Origin: JAWWOW01 sp033851265
GTDB taxonomy: Bacteria; Actinomycetota; Actinomycetes; JAWWOW01
Assembly: GCA_033851265.1 (NCBI GenBank)
Contig: JAWWOW010000011.1
Location: forward strand, 1-64,000
DNA: 64,000 bases
Reading direction: 5' to 3'
Shown piece by piece: positions 33,455 through 42,426 of this stretch (within the stretch, counting starts at the first letter, position 1; each line of letters opens with the position of its first letter). Under the pieces are notes generated by a model. It had not been told where the DNA came from and did no database searches. It saw only the letters and a program-made list of their open reading frames with translations. A program made the position numbers and the translations under genes.

Positions 33455-34531
33455 TCAGGCGACCCGGAAGGCATCCTCTTTTTGCCACGTGACACGGACT
33501 CGCGAGCCACGACGAGCTAAGGCCGAGCTCTCTTGTCCCGTTGTTGCCTGGGTGATGACAAACGTGGGCCCGTCGTCGAGTACGACGACGTAGCGCCACG
33601 TTGCTCCTGCATAGACCACATCCGCAACCACGCCGTCGGCACTCTGCTGTCCGGGTGCCGGAGGCTCGTCGGGTCCGCCAATGCGAAGACGCTCGGGCCG
33701 GAGACTGAACGTCCCGTCCATCCCGAGCAATGTGCGCGCGTGCTCGCCTTCAACGAAATTCGAGGTTCCGATGAAGTCCGCGACGAACGGCGTCGACGGC
33801 CGGTCATAGATCTCCGCGGCAGGTCCCACCTGTTCGATTCGACCCTTGTTGAAGACCGCGATTCGGTCACTCATCGTCAGCGCTTCGTCCTGGTCATGCG
33901 TGACAAACACGAAGGTGATGCCGACATCTCGCTGCAATGTCTTCAGCTCGATCTGCATCTGCTCACGCAGCTTGCGATCAAGCGCACCGAGTGGTTCGTC
34001 AAGCAGCAGGACCTTCGGACGATTGATGAGAGCGCGTGCCAAGGCGACCCGCTGCCGCTGACCGCCGGACAGCTGAGCGGGACGTCGGTCGCCCATGCCT
34101 TCGAGGCGCACCGTGGCGAGCGCCTCGGACACGCGCTTGCGGCGGTCCGGCTTCGGAACGCGACGCACCATGAGCCCATAAGCAACGTTCTGTGCCACCG
34201 TCATGTGCGGGAACAACGCGTAGTCCTGGAACACCGTGTTGACCTCACGGTCGAACGGCGGGACGTGCGTCACGTCCACGCCGCCGAGCAACACCGAGCC
34301 GGCGGTGGGTTGTTCGAGCCCAGCGATCATCCGCAGGCAGGTCGTCTTGCCCGAACCAGAAGGGCCGAGCAGCGCGAAGAACTCCCCGGCTCCGACGACG
34401 ACGCTGACGTCGTCGACGGCGACAACCTCACCGAACTGTTTGGTCACCCCGCGCAGCTCGACTTCGCCGGCTGTTGCGGACCCGGCGTGCGGCTGCGAAC
34501 CCGAAGCCGCCTCGACGGACACCTCAGTCAC
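33455..34531 (-). CDS. Polyamine ABC transporter ATPase, PotA type (set 2)
   Basis: 358 residues from GTG 34531, overlapping the upstream gene by 8 bp. Walker A GPSGSGKTT, signature LSGGQRQRVALARAL, Walker B LLLDEPLGALD, H-loop VFVTHDQDEAL, then a C-terminal TOBE-type regulatory domain (FSLRPERLRIGG). It energises the set-2 permeases. Confidence 0.92.
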   Translation of the reverse strand: MTEVSVEAASGSQPHAGSATAGEVELRGVTKQFGEVVAVDDVSVVVGAGEFFALLGPSGSGKTTCLRMIAGLEQPTAGSVLLGGVDVTHVPPFDREVNTVFQDYALFPHMTVAQNVAYGLMVRRVPKPDRRKRVSEALATVRLEGMGDRRPAQLSGGQRQRVALARALINRPKVLLLDEPLGALDRKLREQMQIELKTLQRDVGITFVFVTHDQDEALTMSDRIAVFNKGRIEQVGPAAEIYDRPSTPFVADFIGTSNFVEGEHARTLLGMDGTFSLRPERLRIGGPDEPPAPGQQSADGVVADVVYAGATWRYVVVLDDGPTFVITQATTGQESSALARRGSRVRVTWQKEDAFRVA

Positions 34532-35753
34532 GGACGCCCCTTGCGCTCGGGTTGCGCTCCTCGATCCCCCACGGCGAACCGTACTCGGTGAGCAAGTCGA
34601 GGTACGGCTTCGCTTCGAACGCTTCCGGGCCGAGTACGCCGGCACCGGACCAAACGCCACTGTCGATGAGTTCGAGTGCGACAGCTGGGTTGATCGCGGT
34701 CTGCCACACGACCGCTTGGGCGCCGTACTCCTCCATCGACCACTCGTTGTCGACCACGTGGTAGAGGTACACCTCGCGCGGCTTGCCGTCTTTGCCAGTG
34801 CCGGTGACCCACGTGCCGGCGCAGGTCCGCCCGCGCATCTTGTTGCCAAGCGTCGCCGGATCGGGCAGGCAGGCAGCGACGACATCGCGCGGTGACACCT
34901 GCTGCCCCCGCACGGTGACAGGCTCGACGCTGTCGAGGCCCAGCTTGTGCAGCGTCTTCAGGACGTCGATGAACTCGTCGCCAAGCCCGTATTTGAACGT
35001 CACCCGGTTCGCGTCAACCCAACGCGGTATCAGCAGTACCTCTTCGTGCTCGACATTGACGCATTCGACCGGTCCGATGCCTTCCGGGAACACGAACGTC
35101 TCGGGTTCGCTGAACGGCTCGGTCGTGTACCAGCCACGATCCTTCTCCCAGATGACCGGTGGGTTCAGGCACTCTTCGATCGTCGTCCAGATGGAAAACG
35201 TCGGCGCGAAGTCGTAGCCCTCGACAACCAGGTCCGCGCCGTCGCGTACGCCGATTTCGTCTATGGAGGAGAACAGCTCGTCGGCGGCGTACCGGGCGAA
35301 GACATCGGACAGGCCGGGTTCCACGCCCATCCCCACGAGCGCAATCCGCCCCCGCTTCTTCCACTCATCCGCCATCGCGAACTGCTCGTCGCCGAGTTTC
35401 ACTCCAGGCTGCTCGTACGGCACCTCAGGGTGGCGCTTCGAGAGCGACATGGCCATGTCGAGATAGTGGGTTTCTGCCTCCAACGCAGCGCCGAACAGCG
35501 GCAGGACAAACCGCGGGTCGGTCGCGTTGAGGAGAGCGTCGCTGCTGGAATCCTTGAGCAGTCGTGCGACTGCACTTTGGTCGGAGGCATCGACCTGAGC
35601 CGAACTGAAACGGTCGCCCCCCGCAGCGGCGACGCGGCGGGCGCGCCCCTCGTCGTAGTCGGCCATGACGACGTGCTCGACGTACCCGCGCCGCTGGGCT
35701 ATCGCCGCGAAGGCGCCGCCGACTCCGCCGGCACCCACCACAAGCAGCCGCAC
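34524..35753 (-). CDS. Saccharopine-dehydrogenase-family protein
   Basis: 409 residues from GTG 35753. The N-terminal Rossmann fold has VVGAGGVGGAFAAIAQRRG, then MADYDEGRARRVA, ATDPRFVLPLF and, further on, GMGVEPGLSDVF. The family contains saccharopine dehydrogenase and the polyamine-forming carboxynorspermidine dehydrogenase. Its place between two polyamine transporter sets makes an alkylated-amine or polyamine-derived substrate plausible, but this is inference. It overlaps the set-2 ATPase gene by 8 bp and starts 27 bp after potC of set 1. Confidence 0.82.
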   Translation of the reverse strand: MRLLVVGAGGVGGAFAAIAQRRGYVEHVVMADYDEGRARRVAAAGGDRFSSAQVDASDQSAVARLLKDSSSDALLNATDPRFVLPLFGAALEAETHYLDMAMSLSKRHPEVPYEQPGVKLGDEQFAMADEWKKRGRIALVGMGVEPGLSDVFARYAADELFSSIDEIGVRDGADLVVEGYDFAPTFSIWTTIEECLNPPVIWEKDRGWYTTEPFSEPETFVFPEGIGPVECVNVEHEEVLLIPRWVDANRVTFKYGLGDEFIDVLKTLHKLGLDSVEPVTVRGQQVSPRDVVAACLPDPATLGNKMRGRTCAGTWVTGTGKDGKPREVYLYHVVDNEWSMEEYGAQAVVWQTAINPAVALELIDSGVWSGAGVLGPEAFEAKPYLDLLTEYGSPWGIEERNPSARGVRD

Positions 35754-35780
35754 TCGCAGTCCCCTTCTCTCGGGTCCGGG

Positions 35781-36632
35781 CTAGGCCCGTGTCTCGCGAC
35801 GTCGGCTTGCTATCGCGCTGCCGACAGCGAGAGCAACGCCAACGACGAAGATGAGTGTGCCCATGACGTTCACCTGCGGCGGGACCCCGACCCGCGACGC
35901 GCCGTACACCCAGAGCGGGAACGTCGTCGTCTGGCCGGCATTGAAACTAGTCGTGATGAAGTCATCGATGGACAGAGCGAACGACAGCAGTGCACCGGCG
36001 AGTATGCCCGGCATCATCAACGGCAGCGTGATCTTGCGGAACGTGACCCATGGGGTCGCCCCCAAATCGAGCGCGGCTTCCTCGATCGACCGGTCCATAC
36101 CAACGACGCGTGCTTGCACGGTGATAGCCACGAACGGGATGCAGAACATCACGTGTGCGACCAGGATCGTGAGGTACCCGCGCGGCACACCGAGTGAGAT
36201 GAAGAGCGACAGCAAGGATGCGCCAAGGACGATCTCGGGCGTTGCGATCTGGGAGAAGAGCACCAGGTCGACGCTGCCCTTGCCGCGGAATCGATACCGG
36301 CCGATCGCCAACCCCAGCGTCGTGCCGAGGAGAACCGAGATGAGCGTCGCGATAAGGGCGATCGAGAGCGAGTTCTTGAGCGCGTTCGTCAGGTCGGGTA
36401 TGGCGAAGAGGTTCTGATACCACCGCAGTGTGAAGCCCTGCCAGCTGTAGTTGAACTTGCCCTTTGTGTCGTTGAAGCCGAAGAGCATCATCACCGCGAT
36501 CGGCGCACAGAGGTAGGCGATCATCAGCCCGGTGTAGGCGGGGAGGACGTAGTTCCCCCACCGCCGTCGCCGGCGACGGACAGGCACGGGGTCAACCGAT
36601 TCTGGCGGTCGGACCGTGGAAATGGTGGTCAC
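35781..36632 (-). CDS. Polyamine ABC transporter permease, PotC type (set 1)
   Basis: 283 residues. After a basic N-terminus (RRRRRRWGNYVLPAYTGLM) come six membrane segments; the EAA loop is SIEEAALDLGATPWVTFRKI. The start overlaps the potB stop by 4 bp. It pairs with the set-1 PotB protein. Confidence 0.92.
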   Translation of the reverse strand: MTTISTVRPPESVDPVPVRRRRRRWGNYVLPAYTGLMIAYLCAPIAVMMLFGFNDTKGKFNYSWQGFTLRWYQNLFAIPDLTNALKNSLSIALIATLISVLLGTTLGLAIGRYRFRGKGSVDLVLFSQIATPEIVLGASLLSLFISLGVPRGYLTILVAHVMFCIPFVAITVQARVVGMDRSIEEAALDLGATPWVTFRKITLPLMMPGILAGALLSFALSIDDFITTSFNAGQTTTFPLWVYGASRVGVPPQVNVMGTLIFVVGVALAVGSAIASRRRETRA

Positions 36633-37516
36633 CGCGTGGTCGCCCGCATGACGTCTTCAGTGCCGAGCACTCGTGCATACGCGAAGATCCCCACCAACAG
36701 CGCACCCATGAGGGTGAAGGACAGCGCGGACGCTGTCGGATAGTCGTTGTTGGTGAGATAGAGCGTCTGAATGATGTTGCCGATCATCGTCGTGTTGGTG
36801 CCACCGAGAATCGTCGCGTTGACGAAGTCGGACGCCACTGGCACGAACGTGATGAGGACGCCCGCGAAGACTCCCGGTAACGACAGCGGAAGCACGACGC
36901 GACGGAAGGCCTGAAATTTGCTCGCATAGAGGTCATGGGCGGCCTCGACCAGGCGATGGTCGATGCGCTCCAGTGCCACGTAGAGCGGCAACACCATGAA
37001 CGGCAGAAAGTTGTAAGTGAGGCCACAGATAACCGCGAACGAGGTCGCGAGGACGTGGAAGTCCTGCGGGAGGATGTGTGCGTTCTTGAGTGGACTCAGC
37101 ACGATGCCGTTATCGGCGAGGATGAACTGCCATGACAGCGTTCGGATGACGAACGAGACGAAGAACGGCAACAGGATCAGCAGCAGGAAGGTCGACTTGT
37201 GCCGACCAGCGTGAAACGCGATCCAGTAGGCCAGCGGGTAGGCAAGTAGCAGCGCGACCCCCGTCACGATCGCGGCGTACACAATCGAGCGCACGAACTG
37301 CACGTGGTACAGCGAGATCGCGTTGGAGTACGTGGACCAGTGGAACGTCTGCTGATAGCCGGTGATGTGGTCACCTGTCTGCAGCGACAGCGACAGCATG
37401 AAAAACATCGGAACGACGAAAAAGATGGCCAGCCACATACCACCCGGCAGGACAAGCCAGTACGGCGTGAGTCGAGCACGAAGTGCCCAGCCACTCCGCG
37501 GTCGCTCTTTGCTCAT
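36629..37516 (-). CDS. Polyamine ABC transporter permease, PotB type (set 1)
   Basis: 295 residues from ATG 37516 (MSKERPRSGW), overlapping the potD stop (ATGA). Six membrane segments; EAA loop VEAAHDLYASKFQAFRRVVL, preceded by NFLPFMVLPLYVALERIDHR, which is typical of PotB. Confidence 0.92.
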   Translation of the reverse strand: MSKERPRSGWALRARLTPYWLVLPGGMWLAIFFVVPMFFMLSLSLQTGDHITGYQQTFHWSTYSNAISLYHVQFVRSIVYAAIVTGVALLLAYPLAYWIAFHAGRHKSTFLLLILLPFFVSFVIRTLSWQFILADNGIVLSPLKNAHILPQDFHVLATSFAVICGLTYNFLPFMVLPLYVALERIDHRLVEAAHDLYASKFQAFRRVVLPLSLPGVFAGVLITFVPVASDFVNATILGGTNTTMIGNIIQTLYLTNNDYPTASALSFTLMGALLVGIFAYARVLGTEDVMRATTR

Positions 37517-38736
37517 CCCTGATAAATCGGCTCGAACAGGGCGTTCCACTGCCGTTCCTCGTCGGCGTTGAGAACGCGGTAACGGTGAACCTTCTTCAGC
37601 ATCTCGTCCGTTGGGAAGATCAGGGGGTCCTTTGCGAGCTCAGGATCGCCGATGTTGTCCTTCGCTGCTGGGACTGGAGTGATGTAGTTGACATACGCGG
37701 CGATCATTCCCGCGACCTTCGGGTCGTAGGCGAAATTCATCATCTTCAGTGCATCGACCGGGTGCGACGCATGGATCGGAATACACATGTTGTCGGTCCA
37801 GATGAGCCCACCCTCGTCAGGCACGGCGAACTTCAGGCCCAAGCCCGGCGTTGATGCGTTGGCCTGGAAGATGTCGCCGGACCAGGCCATCGAAATCCAG
37901 ATGTCGCCCTTGGACAGCGGATCGATGTAGTCCTGCTCGTAATACTTGCGGACAAGACCCTTTTGCTGCTTGAGCTTGTCCGCTGCCTTTTTCCAGTCGT
38001 CCGTTGTCGAAGTTTCGGGTTTGCCACCAGTGCCGACGATGGCGAGGTTGGGCAGATCCTGGTTGTCGCCGAACATCCCAACCTTGCCCTTGAACGCCGG
38101 GTCAAACAGGTCGTTGAAGCTTGTGATCGGTCTCTTGATGTATTTGGGGTTGTAACCGATGCCGGTCATCCCTGACTGCCAGGCCACGGTGAACTTGTTG
38201 TTGGGGTCGTAACTTGGATTCTTGACCGATGGGCTGGCGTTTGCCGCGAAGTTGGGCAGCTGCGTGTGGTCGAGCGGTACGAGGAAGTTCTGCTGGATTA
38301 GTTTGTCGAGGTACAGGCCATTGGTGATGACGATGATGTCGTAACCGATCGACTGTCCTGCCGCAAGCGTTGGCTGGATCTTGCCGTAGAAGGACGGGTC
38401 GTCCTGGATCACCTCGCGGTACTTGACCTTGATGCCGGTCTGGCTGGTGAACAAATCGAGAGAAGGGTGTCGCTTCGTCTTCTCGTCAACGTCGATGTAG
38501 AGCGGCCAGCTGGCGAAGTCGAGGGTGCCGGTCTGCGTTTTGCCGGCCCAGAACTTTTCTACGTCGGTCTGCTTCTCCTTCGAACCGGATACGCCGCAGG
38601 CGGCCAGAAACGCCGACAGTCCGATAGCCCCACCGCCGATACCGGCATATCGGAGCGCATCGCGTCGGGAGATCCGCTGCTGCGTCATCCCACGCAGCCA
38701 GGCAACGTCGTTCTCGTCGTTCTCGCTACGGGACAT
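37513..38736 (-). CDS. Spermidine/putrescine-binding lipoprotein, PotD type (set 1)
   Basis: 407 residues from ATG 38736, with GGGAG upstream; the start lies 11 bp inside potA. The N-terminus combines a twin-arginine signal (QQRISRRDALRYAG) with a lipobox LAAC, so the folded protein is probably exported by Tat and lipid-anchored. The mature part has LDFASWPLYIDVDEKTKRHP and ISMAWSGDIFQA, with acidic and aromatic residues like those that bind polyamines in PotD/PotF. Confidence 0.9.
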   Translation of the reverse strand: MSRSENDENDVAWLRGMTQQRISRRDALRYAGIGGGAIGLSAFLAACGVSGSKEKQTDVEKFWAGKTQTGTLDFASWPLYIDVDEKTKRHPSLDLFTSQTGIKVKYREVIQDDPSFYGKIQPTLAAGQSIGYDIIVITNGLYLDKLIQQNFLVPLDHTQLPNFAANASPSVKNPSYDPNNKFTVAWQSGMTGIGYNPKYIKRPITSFNDLFDPAFKGKVGMFGDNQDLPNLAIVGTGGKPETSTTDDWKKAADKLKQQKGLVRKYYEQDYIDPLSKGDIWISMAWSGDIFQANASTPGLGLKFAVPDEGGLIWTDNMCIPIHASHPVDALKMMNFAYDPKVAGMIAAYVNYITPVPAAKDNIGDPELAKDPLIFPTDEMLKKVHRYRVLNADEERQWNALFEPIYQG

Positions 38737-39940
38737 TGGTCGCTCCCACCTCGGTTGCTTCGGGTTCGGCCCCCGCTGGCTTGCGGAGGAGGTAACTGTG
38801 CTCGGGGGCCCAGGACAACCACACCTGCTCGCCCTGGTTGGCAGTGGCGACCGGTGACGAAGCGTTCTGCTGGAAGACGGCAACGTCACTTCCGGCCGTC
38901 GTTCGAACGATGTAGTTGGTCGACGTGCCGAGGTAGACCACCTCAGTGACTGTTCCACGCATTGCAGAGCGATCAGGCGACGGCTGATCATCCGTTGGAT
39001 GGATGAGGATCTTCTCGGGGCGCACGGTCAGCTCGATCTGCTGACCCGGCCGCAGGGTCGGGTCAGGGACAAGCAGCCGTTCACCGGGGCCGAGGTCGAG
39101 AATCGCCACACCGTCGACGACCCGGTCGATGTTTCCGTCGACGATGTTCGACGTACCGATGAAACCGGCGACAAATCGCGTGGCTGGACGTTCGTACAGC
39201 TCCCGGGGTGTGCCGAGCTGCTCGATGCGCCCTTCGTTCATGACCACAAGCCGGTCCGAGAGGGTCAGCGCTTCGTTCTGGTCATGCGTGACGAAGACGA
39301 AGGTGATGCCGACTTCCTGCTGGATTCGCTTCAACTCCGACTGCATGGCCTGACGCAGTTTGAGGTCCAGCGCGGCGAGGGGCTCATCCAGAAGAAGTGC
39401 TCGTGGCCGATTGACCAATGCTCGGGCGAGCGCCACGCGCTGCTGCTGACCCCCGGAGAGCTCGGCCGGGCGGCGATCCTCCTTGCCGCTGAGGTCGACG
39501 AGGCCGACCATCTCGGCGACGCGATGGCGGATCTCCGTCTTGGGGTACTTCTGCCGCCGAAGCCCGAACGCGATGTTCTCGAAGACGCTCATGTGCGGGA
39601 AGAGCGCGTAGCTCTGGAAGACCATGTTGACGTCACGGCGGTACGGCGGGACACCCACCATGTCCTCGCCGTAGAGCAGGATCCGTCCACGGGTGGGTTC
39701 CTCGAAACCGGCGATCATCCGCAGCGTGGTCGTCTTGCCGCATCCGGACGGGCCGAGCAACGAGAAGAACTCCCCCGATCCGATGGCGAGGTCAACCTGC
39801 CGCACCGCTTGGACCTCACCACCAGATCGGCCGCCAAAGTCCTTGGCCAGGTCGATCAGTTCGATGGCAGCAAGAGACCCCGCGTCAGAGCGGTCGGTCT
39901 CGCGCACATCCGTCGTCGCGTGCGTCATCGTGACCGACAT
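38726..39940 (-). CDS. Polyamine ABC transporter ATPase, PotA type (set 1)
   Basis: 404 residues from ATG 39940; ATG 39928 is an in-frame alternative. Walker A GPSGCGKTT, signature LSGGQQQRVALARAL, Walker B LLLDEPLAALD, H-loop VFVTHDQNEAL, and a C-terminal TOBE domain. First gene of a run of nine minus-strand genes down to 30485 with no gap over 28 bp, so the promoter here may serve both transporter sets. The promoter carries the ATTCGCAGAATA-N10-GACAAGCGA element, which touches the start codon. Confidence 0.93.
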   Translation of the reverse strand: MSVTMTHATTDVRETDRSDAGSLAAIELIDLAKDFGGRSGGEVQAVRQVDLAIGSGEFFSLLGPSGCGKTTTLRMIAGFEEPTRGRILLYGEDMVGVPPYRRDVNMVFQSYALFPHMSVFENIAFGLRRQKYPKTEIRHRVAEMVGLVDLSGKEDRRPAELSGGQQQRVALARALVNRPRALLLDEPLAALDLKLRQAMQSELKRIQQEVGITFVFVTHDQNEALTLSDRLVVMNEGRIEQLGTPRELYERPATRFVAGFIGTSNIVDGNIDRVVDGVAILDLGPGERLLVPDPTLRPGQQIELTVRPEKILIHPTDDQPSPDRSAMRGTVTEVVYLGTSTNYIVRTTAGSDVAVFQQNASSPVATANQGEQVWLSWAPEHSYLLRKPAGAEPEATEVGATNVP

Positions 39941-39969
39941 TCGCAGAATATCGGACCTCGGACAAGCGA
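39939..39969 (-). promoter_or_regulatory. Shared polyamine promoter element, potA copy
   Basis: ATTCGCAGAATA (39939-39950), 10 bp, GACAAGCGA (39961-39969). On the coding strand it reads TCGCTTGTC-N10-TATTCTGCGAAT. ATTC-GCA-GAAT is a palindrome with a 3-bp centre. TATTCT could serve as -10 box of a near-leaderless potA message. Confidence 0.6.
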
Positions 39970-40008
39970 TCGCGCACTTCTACGCGCTATGCACGACGGA
40001 ATCCTTCG

Positions 40009-40413
40009 TCAGTCAGGCGTGCTCGGGAGCTCCACCCGACCGCAGTCGCTGAGTGCCAGGCCCGTCGAAGAAAGCGCGTCGGCGCAGACCAGCTCCGGCG
40101 TCCAGCCGGTGGCCCTGCCGTAGGGAGTCACCGTCGCGCGGTGGATGGTGACGTCGTACGACGTCGGGATGCCGTACATCACGTAGACGGAGCCGACGAG
40201 CTGAGACCCGGCTGGATCCTCCGGGCCGCCCCACGGGCGGCTGAACCGCTGCAGCGCCGTCGGCGAGGCCAACCAACAGCCGCCGACAAGCACATCCTTG
40301 TCCCTGAGCCCGTCCAGCATGGTCTGCGCCGCGACCGCGGACATGACCACATTAGGTCGGCTGTCGCTGGCGATGACGTCGAGCACCTCGCGGTGCACCG
40401 TGTGTACTGACAT
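40009..40413 (-). CDS. Hypothetical protein, unknown function
   Basis: 134 residues from ATG 40413, with GGGGGAG as ribosome binding site. Looks soluble and alpha/beta: helical start HREVLDVIASDSRPNVVMSA, then VGSVYVMYGIPTSYDVTIHR. No signal peptide, no catalytic motif and no family recognised. It is between the polyamine transporter operon and the type III PKS operon, divergent from the latter. Confidence 0.55.
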   Translation of the reverse strand: MSVHTVHREVLDVIASDSRPNVVMSAVAAQTMLDGLRDKDVLVGGCWLASPTALQRFSRPWGGPEDPAGSQLVGSVYVMYGIPTSYDVTIHRATVTPYGRATGWTPELVCADALSSTGLALSDCGRVELPSTPD

Positions 40414-40534
40414 GTCTCCCCCTTGCTGCGATCCTGTGCCCGGAACGCCCCCGTCTGTAGGCCCGACCGGGTGATTTTCTGCTGCTCCGAACGCGGCTGA
40501 CCTCCCTTGCCATGCTCATGCCAGGCTTGCCCCG

Positions 40535-41260
40535 ATGTCTGCACCCAGCGCCGCCCCCATCCGGCCCCGCAACGACCCCCGCCAGTACGACGACCTCGCC
40601 GACGAGTGGTGGGCCCCCCGGGGTGGCTTCGCGATGCTCCATTGGATCGCCGCAGCGCGCGCTCGACTGATCCCAGCGGCCAGCCGCGATGGCGCGGTGC
40701 TGCTTGATGTCGCCTGCGGTGGCGGGGTCCTTGCCCCGCACATCGCCGAGCTCGGTTACCGCCACGTCGGGGTAGACCTGTCGCCGACAGCGGCACCGAT
40801 CGCCCGACGCCATGGCGTGGAACCGGTGCGCGGAGATGCTCTGGCGCTTCCGTTCGCGGACGAGGCATTTGATGTGGTCGTCGCCGGTGAGGTCCTCGAG
40901 CACGTCACCGATCACCGTCGGGCAGTGGCGGAGTCCTGCCGGGTGCTGCGACCCGGCGGGACGTTGGTGATCGACACGATCGCGGCGACGCGGTGGGGTC
41001 GATTCATCTCCGTCACGGTGGCGGAACGCATCCCCGCTGGGCCACCGAAGCGGTTGCACGACCCTGAGCTGTTCGTCGACCGCGACCGGCTGGTGAGCGA
41101 GGCGGCACGAAACGGCGTACACCTCACGTTGAACGGACTACAGCTCCACCCCGTGGACTACGTCGGCTGGTTGCTGCGCCGACGGGAGAATGTGCGAATG
41201 ATCCGCGGCGGAGGTACGGCGGCGCTGTTCCAAGCCGTTGGCGTGAAGGAGGTCGGATGA
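40535..41260 (+). CDS. Class I SAM-dependent methyltransferase, UbiG-like
   Basis: 241 residues. SAM-binding motifs: LLDVACGGGVLAPHIAELGY (motif I), GVDLSPTAA, RGDALALPFADEAFDVVVAG and ESCRVLRPGGTLVI. Closest in layout to UbiG-type O-methyltransferases that act on phenolic or quinone precursors. It overlaps the acyl-CoA dehydrogenase by 4 bp and heads a three-gene operon ending in a type III PKS. The likely role is methylation of the PKS product. Confidence 0.85.
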   Translation: MSAPSAAPIRPRNDPRQYDDLADEWWAPRGGFAMLHWIAAARARLIPAASRDGAVLLDVACGGGVLAPHIAELGYRHVGVDLSPTAAPIARRHGVEPVRGDALALPFADEAFDVVVAGEVLEHVTDHRRAVAESCRVLRPGGTLVIDTIAATRWGRFISVTVAERIPAGPPKRLHDPELFVDRDRLVSEAARNGVHLTLNGLQLHPVDYVGWLLRRRENVRMIRGGGTAALFQAVGVKEVG

Positions 41261-42426
41261 CGGCGCCGGAAGGGGTCGACGACGCGATCGCAGCCGCCCT
41301 TGCCATCGCGCCGTCATTCGCGACGCGTGCCGAGAAGCACGACCGCGACGGGCTCTTCCCGGCGGAAGACTTCGAGGATCTGCGCACGGCAGGATTGATG
41401 GGACTGATGGCGCCGACATCACTCGGCGGCACCGGCGCAGCTTTCGCCGACTACGTCGAGGTCGCGATGGCGCTCGCGGCCGGCAACGGGGCGACGGCAC
41501 TCATCTACAACATGCACGCGTCCGTGACCGGAGCGTTGGCGCTGACACCGGAAGACATCGCACGTGCCCTCGGAGCAACCGATGGTTTCTTCACCATGCG
41601 CGACGAGACGCTGTCCGCCGCAGCGCGCGGCGCCTTCTACGCCGTCGCCATGAGTGAACGACGTGCCGGATCGCGACTCTCCGCGGTGGAGACGACGTAC
41701 GAGCCGGTTGACGGCGGCTGGCACATCCGCGGTGAGAAGACGTTCTGCTCCGGCGCGGGACACGCCGACGGTTATCTGGTGGCGGCGCGCAACGACGACA
41801 AGGTGAGCTACTTCCTCGTTCCCGCCAGCGAAGGCATCCGGGTTGTCGAGACGTGGGACTCGCTCGGGATGCGCGCGACCGCCAGTCATGACCTGCTGCT
41901 CGACACTGTCGTGCCGGCCGAGTCGCTCATCGGCGGAGTCGAGGGGTTGACACTGTTGCTCGCACAGGTGATGCCGCAGTGGCTCGTCGCGTCGTACGCC
42001 GCGGTCTATGTCGGTGTCGCGCAAGCGGCCGTTGACGCTGCCGTTGTGCACATCAACGAGCGCAACCTGGCGCGGCTGCCAGCGGTACGAGCCCGCCTCG
42101 GTCGAGCCGATGCACGAGTGGCTGCGGCGCGCGAGGCCGTGCGAGTGATGGCGCGTGCCGTCGACGCGGCACCCGGCGAACCCGACACGAACCGCTGGGT
42201 GTGGCGCGCGAAGCTACTCGCCGGTGAGACCGCGATGGAGGTCGCTGCATCGCTGCTCGAGGCCTGTGGCACGTCGGCGTCACGGCGTGGGCATCCGTTG
42301 GAGCGCATCTACCGCGACGCCCGTTGCGGGTCGCTGCAGCCGGCGACGAGTGACGTGTGCGCGGACTGGCTGGGCTACGCATCACTTGGCCTCGACCCGG
42401 AGGCCGGCGAGGTGGCCCGATGGTGA
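41257..42426 (+). CDS. Acyl-CoA dehydrogenase family protein
   Basis: 389 residues. ACAD layout: helical N-domain (GLFPAEDFEDLRTAGLMGLM), middle beta domain (AVAMSERRAGSRLSAVETTY, GWHIRGEKTFCSGAGHADGY), and helical C-domain (WLVASYAAVYVGVAQAAVDA). The usual catalytic Glu near the C-terminal third is not obvious, so it may be a flavin enzyme of another type, for example a hydroxylase-like relative. Coupled by overlaps to the methyltransferase before it and the PKS after it. Confidence 0.82.
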   Translation: MTAPEGVDDAIAAALAIAPSFATRAEKHDRDGLFPAEDFEDLRTAGLMGLMAPTSLGGTGAAFADYVEVAMALAAGNGATALIYNMHASVTGALALTPEDIARALGATDGFFTMRDETLSAAARGAFYAVAMSERRAGSRLSAVETTYEPVDGGWHIRGEKTFCSGAGHADGYLVAARNDDKVSYFLVPASEGIRVVETWDSLGMRATASHDLLLDTVVPAESLIGGVEGLTLLLAQVMPQWLVASYAAVYVGVAQAAVDAAVVHINERNLARLPAVRARLGRADARVAAAREAVRVMARAVDAAPGEPDTNRWVWRAKLLAGETAMEVAASLLEACGTSASRRGHPLERIYRDARCGSLQPATSDVCADWLGYASLGLDPEAGEVARW

